From Lachnospiraceae bacterium (GTDB lineage: Bacteria > Bacillota > Clostridia > Lachnospirales > Lachnospiraceae), in assembly GCA_902363835.1 (NCBI GenBank), contig CABJBM010000002.1:248001-312000 (forward strand): a stretch of 64,000 nucleotides of DNA, written 5' to 3'. Under the pieces are notes generated by a model. That model saw nothing but the letters and a program-made list of their open reading frames with translations, searched no databases and was not told the origin of the DNA. Numbering within the stretch: position 1 is the first letter of the stretch; each line of letters begins with the position of its first letter. Shown here one piece after another: positions 1-9,960 of this stretch. A program made the translations under genes and the position numbers.

Positions 1-295
1 CCAGGATCTCTTTTACAGGAGTGGAAAGGCTTATGACTTCTTTTTCCACCAGCTGCAGAATCCGGGTCGTGGTCCCTATTATCTTTGTCAGGGAAGCAAG
101 GTCGTAATACATGCCGGATTCCACATTCCGGTCACAATAGGGGACCACCGCTCCCTGCTTTCCGGCATACTTCAGGCGGATTCCCTGATCACTGACAAAC
201 CCCAGGCTTGCTCCGCAGATCACCTGATCCCGAACCAGCTGTTCCGCCATTTCTTCCAGGACCGCAACATTTTCATTATTCCAGGCTTTTACCAT
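1..295 (-). CDS. Beta-lactamase/PBP-family serine hydrolase (N-terminal part only)
   Basis: The gene runs off the left edge, so only about 98 N-terminal residues are visible. Residues 66-74 read DLASLTKII, where SLTK is the SxxK nucleophile motif of class C beta-lactamases and DD-peptidase-like esterases. There is no signal peptide, so a cytoplasmic enzyme is likely. The ATG at 295 sits 9 nt from a GGAG; an in-frame ATG at 301 is possible but too close to it. The start overlaps the end of murQ by 20 nt, so the two are translationally coupled. Such hydrolases often accompany MurNAc catabolism genes and may act on muropeptides, but the substrate is inference. Confidence 0.75.
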   Translation of the reverse strand, partial: MVKAWNNENVAVLEEMAEQLVRDQVICGASLGFVSDQGIRLKYAGKQGAVVPYCDRNVESGMYYDLASLTKIIGTTTRILQLVEKEVISLSTPVKEIL

Positions 296-1211
296 TTCCA
301 TCAACTCCGTTTTCCACAGACGCAATGGCTTTCCTCACCTGGCCGCCGGACTCTAAAAGAGCTTTTTGGGCCTGATCCTTTTTGCAGCCGCATTCAATCA
401 TAACAATGGCTGCAGCCACATCCTTATCTGCCTCATAAAGCACTTTAAGAGCCATCTCCTCTTCTGCGCCTGTTATTTCACCGATCATCTTAACGGCCCG
501 CTTCACAAGCTTTTCATTGGTCGGCTGCATATGGACCATATAATTCCGGTAAACCTTTCCAAGTCTTATCATGGCAGCCGTGGAAAGCATATTGACCACC
601 ATTTTCTGGGCAGTCCCTGCTTTCATCCTGGTGGACCCGTTGATCACCTCCGGTCCCACTACGGGGGCAATGGACACATCCGCGGTCTTTGCCATGTCAC
701 TGGATTGATTGCAGGTAACGGAAATGGTAAATGCCCCTGTTTGTTTTCCGAATTCCAGAGCCGCCTTTGTATAAGGAGTCCTTCCGCTGGCCGCAATGCC
801 GATCACGCAGTCATCAGCCGTAAGCTTTACCCGTTTTAAATCTTCCACTGCCAGTTCCCCGGAATCTTCTGCGCCCTCTACCGCCGTATACATGGCTTCT
901 TCCCCGCCTGCAAGAAGGCCGAAAGCCCGGGTTGGCTCCACGCTGTAAGTAGGGGTAAGTTCCACCGCGTCAAGTGTGCCCATCCGGCCGGAAGACCCTG
1001 CGCCGCAGTAAATGATCCGGCCGCCTTTTTTGTAACGGTCCACAATGGCCTCCACTGCTTCTGCGATTTGAGGAAGCACCTTTTCTATTGCCTCCGCAAC
1101 CTTTTTGTCTTCATTATTTATTAACGTAACGATTTCCAGTGAATCCATCCTGTCAATATTTAAGGTGGATTCATTGGTTGATTCCGTTATAAGTTTTTCC
1201 ATATTGACCAT
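276..1211 (-). CDS. murQ: N-acetylmuramic acid 6-phosphate etherase MurQ
   Basis: MurQ cleaves the D-lactyl ether of MurNAc-6-phosphate to give GlcNAc-6-phosphate and D-lactate, in the cytoplasm, for cell-wall recycling. The 311-aa length is normal. The sugar-isomerase (SIS) signature is clear: GAGSSGRMG near residue 70, a GGEEAM loop with VEGAEDS after it, IAASGRTPY near 140, and GSTRMKAGTAQK near 193, which are the family's strongest blocks. It is preceded by a GAGGAAG ribosome site and lies 10 nt after the MurR/RpiR regulator. It is the sixth gene of an operon that begins with a mannose-type PTS, which points to imported MurNAc as the substrate source. Confidence 0.96.
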   Translation of the reverse strand: MVNMEKLITESTNESTLNIDRMDSLEIVTLINNEDKKVAEAIEKVLPQIAEAVEAIVDRYKKGGRIIYCGAGSSGRMGTLDAVELTPTYSVEPTRAFGLLAGGEEAMYTAVEGAEDSGELAVEDLKRVKLTADDCVIGIAASGRTPYTKAALEFGKQTGAFTISVTCNQSSDMAKTADVSIAPVVGPEVINGSTRMKAGTAQKMVVNMLSTAAMIRLGKVYRNYMVHMQPTNEKLVKRAVKMIGEITGAEEEMALKVLYEADKDVAAAIVMIECGCKKDQAQKALLESGGQVRKAIASVENGVDGNGKSLE

Positions 1212-1221
1212 AAAACTTCCT

Positions 1222-2076
1222 CTATTTCTTTATTTTCAGCCCTTCCACCAGTTTTCTGGTCTTGATCAGCTCCACTTCATAATGCTCTAAGTTCTCCTGG
1301 ATCACTCCCATGTACAAAAGATCCGCCATCATAATGGAGGTATGAAGAGAGGTAAATGCACCGATCCGCATGACCTTTTCGTTGTCCGGCACATGAAGGC
1401 ATATATCTGCAATGTCACGAAGGGGGGAATCTCCTCTGCGGGTGACCGCGATGACCGATGCTCCCTGCTTTCCTGCAGTCCTGCAGGCGTAAAGAACTTC
1501 CTGAGACTGCCCGCTGTAGGAAAATGCAATCACCGCATCCCGTTTGTCAATGTAGTTAAAAAATTCCACCATCATATTGATATCCTGGTAAAAATTCGCA
1601 TTGATGTCAGCCCGCTTCAGTTTATGGAACAGATCATAAGCAGGCAGCGAAGAGCTTCCGATTCCCACCAGATAAATGCGCCGGGCTTTCTTCACTTTGT
1701 TGATTGCCTTTTTTAAGGCATCCTTATCCAGCTGATAGAAAAAATCCTGAAAAGCCGCATCCACCAGGGCATCCATTTTTCGGCACAGGGTATCTAAATC
1801 ATCTTCCCTGGAAATAATGGGGTCCACCATATCTTCCTTATCATTTTGGGCATCAGTTGCAGCAAGTGCCAGCTTAAAGCCCTCCAGTCCGTCAAACCCC
1901 AGCTTCTGAACATAACGAATCACAGAGGCGGAGGATACCCCGCTTTTTCCTGCAATATCCACTGCCGTCATTCCAAGGCAGTTTTTGGTATCTGACAATA
2001 CAAAATCTGAAATCTTCTTCTCTGCCTTACTCATTTCATTGTATTGTTCTCTTATTTTTAACCTGACTGATTCCAT
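1222..2076 (-). CDS. MurR/RpiR-family transcriptional regulator (HTH_6 + SIS)
   Basis: A 284-aa regulator with an N-terminal RpiR-type helix-turn-helix (about residues 1-77, including DIAGKSGVSSASVIRYVQKL) and a C-terminal SIS sugar-phosphate sensing domain (about 125-255, including YLVGIGSSSLPAYDLF and AFSYSGQSQEV). It sits between the PTS genes and murQ, so MurNAc-6-phosphate is the likely effector, as for E. coli MurR. The twin TGTAA-N5-TTACA elements upstream of the first PTS gene are the obvious candidate operators. Whether it represses or activates cannot be read from the sequence. Confidence 0.93.
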   Translation of the reverse strand: MESVRLKIREQYNEMSKAEKKISDFVLSDTKNCLGMTAVDIAGKSGVSSASVIRYVQKLGFDGLEGFKLALAATDAQNDKEDMVDPIISREDDLDTLCRKMDALVDAAFQDFFYQLDKDALKKAINKVKKARRIYLVGIGSSSLPAYDLFHKLKRADINANFYQDINMMVEFFNYIDKRDAVIAFSYSGQSQEVLYACRTAGKQGASVIAVTRRGDSPLRDIADICLHVPDNEKVMRIGAFTSLHTSIMMADLLYMGVIQENLEHYEVELIKTRKLVEGLKIKK

Positions 2077-2101
2077 TCCGCCTCCTTCTCCATGGTTTAT
2101 T

Positions 2102-2575
2102 TTACAGCAAATTCAAAATGGACTGGTCTGACTCATTAGGCAGCATCTGAGCCGTTACACTCACTCCCAGCCCTACCATTTCCCGGATATCCTTTTCATC
2201 GTTTTCCGTGAGATTCACTGATTTCTTAATGGGCCTGCTTCCTTCTCTTTTTGCCACATTTCCCACATTAAAAGCCTTGATGGGAACTTGAGAACGGACC
2301 AGGGCCGCCATATCCGCCACGTTTTTGGTAATCAGAAATACCTTTTCTTCTTCATATGCTTTTTCCGCAAACTTTTCAGCCGCACGTTTCAAAGACAGGA
2401 TGGAAAGCTTTACTCCTGCCGGTTTTGCCATCTTAAGGCCGGCAATGATCAGTTCATCCTTTACCGCTTCATCGTTTACCACTATGATCCGGGTCGCTCC
2501 TACGGTATTGGTCCAAACCATAGCTACCTGACCATGGATCAGCCTTTCATCTACTCTCGCGTGTACAATTGCCAT
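2102..2575 (-). CDS. PTS system mannose/fructose/sorbose-family IIB component
   Basis: A 157-aa cytoplasmic phosphotransfer protein. The N-terminus ARVDERLIHGQV carries the phosphorylated histidine of the sorbose-type IIB family (PTSIIB_sorb), and the length matches stand-alone IIB proteins. It accepts phosphate from IIA and passes it to the incoming sugar bound by IIC/IID. It lies 21 nt after IIA and 25 nt before the regulator, inside one transcript. The sugar is inferred from the neighbouring murQ to be MurNAc or a related amino sugar. Confidence 0.94.
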   Translation of the reverse strand: MAIVHARVDERLIHGQVAMVWTNTVGATRIIVVNDEAVKDELIIAGLKMAKPAGVKLSILSLKRAAEKFAEKAYEEEKVFLITKNVADMAALVRSQVPIKAFNVGNVAKREGSRPIKKSVNLTENDEKDIREMVGLGVSVTAQMLPNESDQSILNLL

Positions 2576-2596
2576 GGATCTTCCTCCTTTTTCTCC

Positions 2597-3022
2597 CTAT
2601 TCTTCCAGTTCACAATCTTCATCCGATGTATGAAAATACATCATATGCTGTTTTCCCATCTCCAGGGAGGCATCCAAAAGCTCTTTGATATCTGAAATCA
2701 TTGCTCTGGACATGTATGCATGGAGGACCAGAGGAAGGCTGATGCCTCCCACCACTTCCATATTTTCATGGATGCCGGACATTTTCAGCCTGGATGCCAC
2801 ATTAAAGGGGGAGCCGCCCACCAGATCCGCAAGCACTGCCACTGATTCACAGTCCCTCAGCTGCCGGATGGCTTCTGTCAGCTTTTCTCCCAGAACCTCC
2901 GTGGAATCCTCCGCTTTGAAGTCAACAGCTTCATAATATTCCGTCTCTCCAGCCAGCAGTTTCAGCCCGCTGGTCAAACCGGAGGCAAATTCACCATGAC
3001 CGGTTACTATGATTCCAATCAT
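2597..3022 (-). CDS. PTS system mannose-family IIA component
   Basis: A 141-aa IIA of the EIIA-Man type. The start IIVTGHGEFASGL contains the conserved phosphoacceptor histidine at residue 9. The central VLADLVGGSPFNVA block is typical of the family. The protein takes phosphate from HPr and gives it to the separate IIB encoded next. It is separated from IID by 37 nt. Unlike E. coli ManX, A and B are separate polypeptides here, as is common in Firmicutes sorbose/amino-sugar systems. Confidence 0.94.
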   Translation of the reverse strand: MIGIIVTGHGEFASGLTSGLKLLAGETEYYEAVDFKAEDSTEVLGEKLTEAIRQLRDCESVAVLADLVGGSPFNVASRLKMSGIHENMEVVGGISLPLVLHAYMSRAMISDIKELLDASLEMGKQHMMYFHTSDEDCELEE

Positions 3023-3059
3023 ACCACTATTTCCTTTCCTGTTTCAACTTCCATTTTTT

Positions 3060-3899
3060 CTAAAGTAAACCTGCTGCAAAGGTCAGCATGGACTGCAGAT
3101 TGCCAAGCACCATGCCCAAAACAATGAGAATAAAAATCAATTTTGTGGAATCCACCTTTTTCTTTCCAAGAAGCCAGTATGAAAATGCCACGATTCCCAG
3201 CGGAAGGAGAGAGGGCATGATTTTATCCAGCATATCCTGTAAGGCAAAGGTCACTTCTCCCATGGTAAACTGTAAGTCCGTGCGATATTTGATTACAGAA
3301 GGAATCAGTGCCCCAACTACAGTCAATCCCAGAATGCTTGCCGCCTCTGTAATAGGAGAAATCTTATCTGCAAACCCGGTTGCAAGTTTTCGCCCTGACT
3401 GGTAACCAATGTAGGTGAATTTATACCGTATCCATAAAATCCCGGCACATGCAATGAGAGGGATGAGCAAGCCAACAGGATTCCCCTGCATGGCAATGTA
3501 AGCCGCAATGGAGAACACAATGGCCCTGTAAATGGCAATGAACAACGTATCACCTACTCCTGCAAAGGGGCCCATAAGTCCTGTCTTTAAACCGGTAATG
3601 GCCTCCTCCGCCTCAATTCCCAACTCCTCTTCCAGGGCCATATCAGCGCCGATGATCAGATGAGACATTGCCGGAGTGGTATTAAAATAGCCCAGATGCA
3701 TCTTCAGTGCCCGCTTCATTTTCTCAGGATTTCCGGAGTACAGCCGTTTTAAGACCGGCATGATAACATAGGCATAGCCAAGTCCCTGCATTTTTTCGTA
3801 ATTCCAGCCAAATTGTAAAGTGAACAGATTGCGCAGATATACTTTTTTGATATCGCTTTTTTCCAATTTCCCGTTTCCTGCCTGGTTATTTTCAGCCAT
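3060..3899 (-). CDS. PTS system mannose-family IID component
   Basis: A 279-aa membrane protein of the EIID-AGA family. Recognisable blocks are the LRNLFTLQFGWNYEKMQGLGY stretch near residue 23, FNTTPAMSHLIIGADMALEEE, and TGLMGPFAGVGDTLF. The C-terminal third is hydrophobic and anchors the protein. With IIC it forms the sugar-translocating membrane unit. Its start overlaps the IIC stop by 8 nt, implying translational coupling. Confidence 0.94.
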   Translation of the reverse strand: MAENNQAGNGKLEKSDIKKVYLRNLFTLQFGWNYEKMQGLGYAYVIMPVLKRLYSGNPEKMKRALKMHLGYFNTTPAMSHLIIGADMALEEELGIEAEEAITGLKTGLMGPFAGVGDTLFIAIYRAIVFSIAAYIAMQGNPVGLLIPLIACAGILWIRYKFTYIGYQSGRKLATGFADKISPITEAASILGLTVVGALIPSVIKYRTDLQFTMGEVTFALQDMLDKIMPSLLPLGIVAFSYWLLGKKKVDSTKLIFILIVLGMVLGNLQSMLTFAAGLL

Positions 3900-4680
3900 C
3901 GATTTCTACCTCCTCTTCATCCAAAGTCTGCACTGCTGCCCGGTCCCTTACTCCTGTAAGATGAAGAGCTGCCAGAGCCAGGCCGATCAATGCGGCCGCC
4001 ATAACCGTAAAGGTACCGCCTCCAAAGGCAATCAGCACGAATCCGATGATAAAATACGGATAATATTTTTTTATGGGCAGATAGCGCATCAATATGGCCA
4101 TACCCATTGCAGGAAGAATGGCGCCTGCGGTTTTTAAGCCTGCCATGAACCAGGCCGGGATAACTGCATTTACTCCATTTACCACTGCCTCTCCAAAACA
4201 CAATCCCAATGCAACCGGAATCACCCGTGAAAGAACCCATGGCAGCAGTCCCAAAAGATTTGCCCGCTCCACTCCTTTGTAATCCGCCTTCTCAGCACAG
4301 CGGTCTGCGTAATGCTGAAAGAAGGAGTTGGTCATCCTTCCCAGGATATCCATCTGGGTCAGCAGCAGCCCGATGGGAATCGCCAGACCAATGCCGTATT
4401 CCGCCCCCTGCCCGGAAATAATTGCATAAGCGGTGCCCATGATGGCTCCTGATAAATAGTCCGGAACCGTAGCACCTCCATAAGTAGCAACCCCCAATGT
4501 CATTAACTGCAAAGTCGCACCGACCACCAGACCTGTCTGTAAATCTCCCAATAATGCCCCGGTAACCACAGCTGCGAACAACGGGGTGTACAATCCGCAT
4601 TGAATGGAAATCTGATCCACCACTGCAATCACAGTATACAGAATCAATCCAATGACAACCAGCATAGAAACTCCCTGCAT
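3892..4680 (-). CDS. PTS system mannose-family IIC component
   Basis: First gene of the putative MurNAc operon: a 262-aa multi-spanning EII-Sor family permease. Typical segments are GLYTPLFAAVVTGALLGDLQTGL and GATLQLMTLGVATYGGA near the N-terminus. It has a perfect AGGAGGT ribosome site 5 nt before the ATG. The gene is preceded by a 258-nt regulatory region with a recognisable promoter and operators. Mannose-family transporters are broad in specificity, so the assignment to MurNAc rests on murQ and the RpiR regulator downstream. Confidence 0.94.
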   Translation of the reverse strand: MQGVSMLVVIGLILYTVIAVVDQISIQCGLYTPLFAAVVTGALLGDLQTGLVVGATLQLMTLGVATYGGATVPDYLSGAIMGTAYAIISGQGAEYGIGLAIPIGLLLTQMDILGRMTNSFFQHYADRCAEKADYKGVERANLLGLLPWVLSRVIPVALGLCFGEAVVNGVNAVIPAWFMAGLKTAGAILPAMGMAILMRYLPIKKYYPYFIIGFVLIAFGGGTFTVMAAALIGLALAALHLTGVRDRAAVQTLDEEEVEIDG

Positions 4681-4745
4681 GTTTTACCTCCTTTTCCTGC
4701 CTCATGCCTTTTCACTCCATAGGCAATATGTATGGTTTTTTATAG

Positions 4746-4759
4746 TATAAGCGCTTATA
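4746..4759. promoter_or_regulatory. cre-like palindrome at the PTS operon start point
   Basis: TATAAGCGCTTATA is a perfect 14-bp palindrome. It matches 12 of 14 positions of the CcpA cre consensus, differing at the outer G and C positions. It lies just downstream of the -10 box, across the expected transcription start, a position where CcpA binding would block transcription. It could instead be an operator for another regulator. Confidence 0.55.
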
Positions 4760-4765
4760 TTTAGT

Positions 4766-4794
4766 ATTATAGCATACATGTAACCATTTTACAA
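4766..4794 (-). promoter_or_regulatory. Promoter of the PTS-murQ operon
   Basis: On the minus strand TTGTAA (4794-4789) and TATAAT (4771-4766) are separated by exactly 17 bp, a good sigma-A promoter. Transcription would start near 4759, leaving a leader of about 80 nt before the IIC gene. Confidence 0.8.
4779..4793. promoter_or_regulatory. Operator half of a pair, TGTAA-N5-TTACA (proximal)
   Basis: TGTAA-CCATT-TTACA overlaps the -35 box and spacer. The same 5-5-5 element recurs with its centre exactly 40 bp upstream. This is the best candidate site for the RpiR-family regulator encoded in the operon. Confidence 0.6.
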
Positions 4795-4816
4795 TATATT
4801 AAAATATTTTGTTTTA

Positions 4817-4835
4817 AATGTAATTATGTTACATT
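4817..4835. promoter_or_regulatory. Operator half of a pair, TGTAA-N5-TTACA (distal)
   Basis: AATGTAA-TTATG-TTACATT is a 7-5-7 inverted repeat containing the same TGTAA-N5-TTACA core as the proximal site. The 40-bp centre spacing is close to four helical turns and would allow two dimers on one DNA face. Confidence 0.6.
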
Positions 4836-4938
4836 ATTCGATAAAGTAATTTGCTGTTTAAAGAAAAAAAGGGGGGGATTCAGGCGAACTTTATAAGGTA
4901 GGATAAGGTGAAATGTTTAGTTTTACTTTGTTCAACCG

Positions 4939-5880
4939 TTATATTGATATGAAATGATTTTTTATTGCATCTAACCGTTCCAGAATCAGGGTTTTCAAGC
5001 TGTCTGGCTTGATGGAGAAAATCCTTTCACCGTAGATGGTGAAATAATCGGCGATAAACGGTTCTTCCCCTTTGTTATAAAAACCCCTTACATAATATTT
5101 TCCATTTTCGTGATGCAGCTCCATGGATGGATAGTGCTCTTTATAAAATATATCCACGCCTTTAACAGAAATACCGATCTCAAAGTCGATTGCATCTTTA
5201 TCCCGAAACATTTCTTTAGCAGAAACAAGAAATTCAGAAAGCGGCTTTGCTATATATTTATCACAGGGCTGCACAAAATGAATTTTATCACAGCGGAACA
5301 CCTGGGGTTTTTTCGTTTGGAAATTGTACGCCGTTGCATACCACTGTCCATAGGCAGAGGTAATATCAAAAAACTGAACATAATACTGCTTCTCAGCCTT
5401 TCCCTTTGTATAGCGGACTTCGCACACATTTTCCTCAACCGCCATGTTCAGAATATCTTCCAGGCAGCTGCATTCATTCTTGTTTTGGTAACTCCCCAAG
5501 CTAAAAATCAATTCCATTTTCCGCAGTTTTTTTATTCGTTCTTCTGATATGCACCCTTCAAACTTTTGCTTTAGCTTTTGTACATTTAAGTGAAAAGGTG
5601 TGGATTGATAGGCATTAAGGGTTTGCATGGAAAAATACAGCGCGTGAACCTCGTCAATTGTAAAGACAATTGGGGATAAAAGGCGATTAGGCAGAATACC
5701 GTAATACCCGTTTCGTCCGGACTTTGAGTAAATCGGCATGCCGATTTCTTCTAAGGACTGAATATCACGAAGTGCTGTACTTTTGGAAATAGAGTATCTG
5801 TCCATTATGCTTTTGAGATTAAAGGACTTTTTATCATTTAAGTATATCATCATATCATTCAGCCGCTCTGACTTTTTCAT
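4939..5880 (-). CDS. WYL-domain helix-turn-helix transcriptional regulator (YafY type)
   Basis: A 313-aa regulator: N-terminal HTH (about residues 1-60, MKKSERLNDMMIYLNDKK and the SISKSTALRDIQSLEEIG recognition helix), a middle region, then a WYL domain (about 135-215, with QWYATAYNFQTKKPQVFRCDKI) and a C-terminal WCX-like extension. WYL domains sense small ligands or nucleic acids. The start at 5880 is chosen because GAGGA lies just upstream; an open frame reaches 5913 but would include the ribosome site. It diverges from the flavoprotein gene across a long palindrome it probably binds. Confidence 0.9.
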   Translation of the reverse strand: MKKSERLNDMMIYLNDKKSFNLKSIMDRYSISKSTALRDIQSLEEIGMPIYSKSGRNGYYGILPNRLLSPIVFTIDEVHALYFSMQTLNAYQSTPFHLNVQKLKQKFEGCISEERIKKLRKMELIFSLGSYQNKNECSCLEDILNMAVEENVCEVRYTKGKAEKQYYVQFFDITSAYGQWYATAYNFQTKKPQVFRCDKIHFVQPCDKYIAKPLSEFLVSAKEMFRDKDAIDFEIGISVKGVDIFYKEHYPSMELHHENGKYYVRGFYNKGEEPFIADYFTIYGERIFSIKPDSLKTLILERLDAIKNHFISI

Positions 5881-5898
5881 GTTTTTTTCCTCTTTCTG

Positions 5899-5931
5899 AT
5901 ATAATGGTGTCACTAATTGACACCATTATAT
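5899..5931. promoter_or_regulatory. Long palindromic operator between the WYL regulator and PNPOx-like gene
   Basis: Two perfect 14-bp arms (5899-5912 and 5918-5931, core TGGTGTCA / TGACACCA) flank a 5-bp centre. A minus-strand promoter for the regulator reads TTGTTT (5952-5947), 16 bp, TATAAT (5930-5925), so the operator covers the -10 and start point. Autoregulation and control of the divergent gene are inferred. Confidence 0.75.
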
Positions 5932-5979
5932 ATTATACTACAAGCAAAACAATATATAAAGCAAAGGAGAACTTTAATC

Positions 5980-6402
5980 ATGAATACAAAACAAGAGTTT
6001 ACCCGACTGATGAACACTCAAACCGAAATTGCTTTGGCTACTTGTGCTGACGGCCAGCCCAATGTGAGGATTGTGAATTTTTACTTTGATGAAGCAGCCA
6101 AAGTAATGCTTTTTACTACTTTTGGAGATAATGAGAAAGTCAAGGAATTTGAAGGCAATAACAAGGTGGCACTTACGACAATTCCCCATACGGGAAATGA
6201 ACACGTCAAAGCGAAAGGGACGGTGCAAAAAAGCAGCCGCACTGTGTTTGACGCAGCGGAACAGTTCATCAAAAAAATTCCCGATTACAAAGATATCATA
6301 GAACAGGCCGGAGATTATTTAATCCTCTTTGAAATCGCTTTTGAATCAGCTGTTATTACCTTGGATTTTGAGAATATAGAAACATATGATTTAGATGACT
6401 GA
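5980..6402 (+). CDS. Pyridoxamine 5'-phosphate oxidase-family flavoprotein
   Basis: A 140-aa single-domain protein of the PNPOx-like split-barrel fold: TEIALATCADGQPNVRIVNF near the N-terminus, VMLFTTFGDNEKVKEFEGN, then ALTTIPHTGNEHVKAKGTV. Members bind FMN or F420 and are often of unknown substrate. The ATG at 5980 follows AAAGGAG at the right spacing. It is one of only two clear plus-strand genes in the window, divergent from the WYL regulator that probably controls it. Confidence 0.88.
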   Translation: MNTKQEFTRLMNTQTEIALATCADGQPNVRIVNFYFDEAAKVMLFTTFGDNEKVKEFEGNNKVALTTIPHTGNEHVKAKGTVQKSSRTVFDAAEQFIKKIPDYKDIIEQAGDYLILFEIAFESAVITLDFENIETYDLDD

Positions 6403-6447
6403 GGGTGAGTGTAAATGCAGAAGCAGGAATCAGATAGCCGGTAAACG

Positions 6448-6479
6448 AAAAAATAGCACAGCCTTTTGGCCGCGCTATT
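6448..6479 (-). terminator. Intrinsic terminator of the bgl operon
   Basis: AATAGC (6452-6457) pairs with GCTATT (6474-6479) with an inner GCC/GGC pairing. On the minus strand the hairpin is followed by six T. It lies between convergent genes. Confidence 0.65.
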
Positions 6480-6492
6480 CCTCTTCCTAATC

Positions 6493-8004
<1,512 letters not shown>

Positions 8005-8020
8005 TTATTTTATTGAAATG

Positions 8021-9904
8021 TTATTGGAATACGATGAGAACCTCACTGGTTCCCGCCTGAGCCATTTCCATAGGGAAATCCAGCACATTCACATATTCAT
8101 CTGAGTTTGTTACAATGATGGGAGTGATGGGATTTAATTGGTTCTCCTTAATGAAATCCAGGTCCACCTTTATCAAAGGCTCTCCCTGCTCTACCCATTG
8201 GTCCTCTTTTACAAGAATTTCAAATCCCTTTCCCTGAAGGTTTACCGTGTCAATCCCAATGTGGATCACCAGGTTTACCCCACGGTCAGAGATTAAGCCA
8301 ATGGCATGCTTTGTAGGCGCAATCATTTTTATCTGTCCATGAAAGGGGGCTTTCACTGTCCCCTCATCCGGTATGATTGCAATCCCTTTTCCAAGGATTC
8401 CTTCCGCAAACATCTTATCAGGAACCTGGTCGAGACCCACTGCTTTTCCGGTCATGGGGGCTGCAACCGGTATTTTTACCATCTGCCCTTCATGGTCCTG
8501 CGGAATCTTTTCAGCTTCTTTTTCCTTTTCCTCTGCCTTTTCCTTTCCTTCCAGAGGAAGAATGATTGTTATGATAAATGCAGTGAGAAATGAAGCAGCA
8601 ACACCGACACATGCCCAGACAAAGTTATTAAACTCCCCTTCTTTCAAATAAGTAGGCAAAGCGGTAATTCCCGGAATGCTGAAAGCATAAGCCTTAACAC
8701 GAAAGATTCCGTAAATGGCTCCTCCCACTGCTCCGCCTGCTAATGCGGCATAGAAAGGCTTTTTATATTTTAAATTCACCCCGTATATGGCAGGCTCCGT
8801 AATGCCGAACAAAGCAGAAAGGGCACTGGAAAATGCAATGGACTTCATTTTCTTATCCTTTATTTTAAAGGCAGCTCCCAAAACAGCGCCGCACTGGCCC
8901 ATATTGCTTACAATACTCATGGGAAGCAGTAAAATATCATAGCCAAGGCGTCCCAGCCCATCAAAGGTGGACGGGAAAAATGCATAATGCATTCCGGTCA
9001 TTACAATGACTGACATGAGGCCGCCCATGAGAAGGCCTGCCACAGGTCCTGCCACTCCAAACAGAGAAATGAAAAAGGTTGCCACATATTTGCCCACATA
9101 ACTTCCCAAAGGTGCAATGAACACAAGAACCATAGGAGCCGTTATGAGAAGCGAAACCACAGGCGTCACGATCAGCTTTAAAAAGCCCGGCACAAAACGG
9201 TCTAAAAATTTGTATACAACACTGAGTAACAATACACCTAAAATAATTGGAATAACTGTGGAGTTATAATCCATTACAGGAATATTCAGAAACAGAAACT
9301 TCACCGTACTGATCCCCTGCCCGCTTAAATTCACAAAGGCAGGATACATAATGATTCCCGCCAGGGTAGCCGCCAGATGTTCATTCACTCCAAATCTCTT
9401 TCCTGCTGAAAAAGCTACCAGAAACGGCAGGAAATAATATGTGGCATTGGAGATCATATCTAAAACAAAATAATTGTTTGACTCCGGGTTCAGCATTTTA
9501 AGAAATACCAGCAGCGCCAGGATTCCCTTTATAATTCCGGCCCCTGTAATTGCAGGTAAAATGGGGTTGAAAATTCCTGAGATCACGCCGAAAACCACGT
9601 TGACCGGATTCTCTCTTTTTTTCTCCTTCCGGCCTTTTTCTTCCGAAACAACAACAAGGTCACCCAGCTCTTTTTTTACCCCTTCAAATACCTTTAATAC
9701 CTCATTTCCTATGATCACCTGAAACTGGTCCCCCTGAAACTGGGCTCCCAAGACACCGTTTAAAGCCTGTATGGCCTTTACATCTGCCTTTTCATTATTT
9801 TTCAGATGAAAGCGCAGCCTGGTAATGCAGTTCCAGGCCTGGGTAATATTATCCTTTCCACCACAATACTGGATAATCTCCTGAGCTAATTTTAAATATT
9901 CCAT
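8021..9904 (-). CDS. bglP: Beta-glucoside-specific PTS IIBCA transporter
   Basis: A 627-aa fused PTS transporter. The N-terminal IIB domain has the phosphocysteine in WNCITRLRF (about residue 25). The IIC domain (about 100-455) has ten or so membrane segments, including FGITEPAIYGVNLKYKKPF. A charged linker of Lys/Glu repeats precedes IIA (about 475-625), whose active histidine is in LVIHIGIDTVNL. Start taken at the ATG at 9904, 9 nt after AGGAG. A RAT site for LicT lies in the 105-nt gap between licT and this gene. Confidence 0.95.
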   Translation of the reverse strand: MEYLKLAQEIIQYCGGKDNITQAWNCITRLRFHLKNNEKADVKAIQALNGVLGAQFQGDQFQVIIGNEVLKVFEGVKKELGDLVVVSEEKGRKEKKRENPVNVVFGVISGIFNPILPAITGAGIIKGILALLVFLKMLNPESNNYFVLDMISNATYYFLPFLVAFSAGKRFGVNEHLAATLAGIIMYPAFVNLSGQGISTVKFLFLNIPVMDYNSTVIPIILGVLLLSVVYKFLDRFVPGFLKLIVTPVVSLLITAPMVLVFIAPLGSYVGKYVATFFISLFGVAGPVAGLLMGGLMSVIVMTGMHYAFFPSTFDGLGRLGYDILLLPMSIVSNMGQCGAVLGAAFKIKDKKMKSIAFSSALSALFGITEPAIYGVNLKYKKPFYAALAGGAVGGAIYGIFRVKAYAFSIPGITALPTYLKEGEFNNFVWACVGVAASFLTAFIITIILPLEGKEKAEEKEKEAEKIPQDHEGQMVKIPVAAPMTGKAVGLDQVPDKMFAEGILGKGIAIIPDEGTVKAPFHGQIKMIAPTKHAIGLISDRGVNLVIHIGIDTVNLQGKGFEILVKEDQWVEQGEPLIKVDLDFIKENQLNPITPIIVTNSDEYVNVLDFPMEMAQAGTSEVLIVFQ

Positions 9905-9960
9905 ATACAAAGTCTCCTTTTCGCTTTATTTTTACTAATAAAATAAACCTTCGATCGCAG

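Noticed and set aside
1342..1716. Antisense frames opposite the RpiR gene and many similar frames opposite lacZ, Rhs and the sheath
   Set aside because: They lack ribosome sites and domain signatures and mirror codon structure of clearly real genes.
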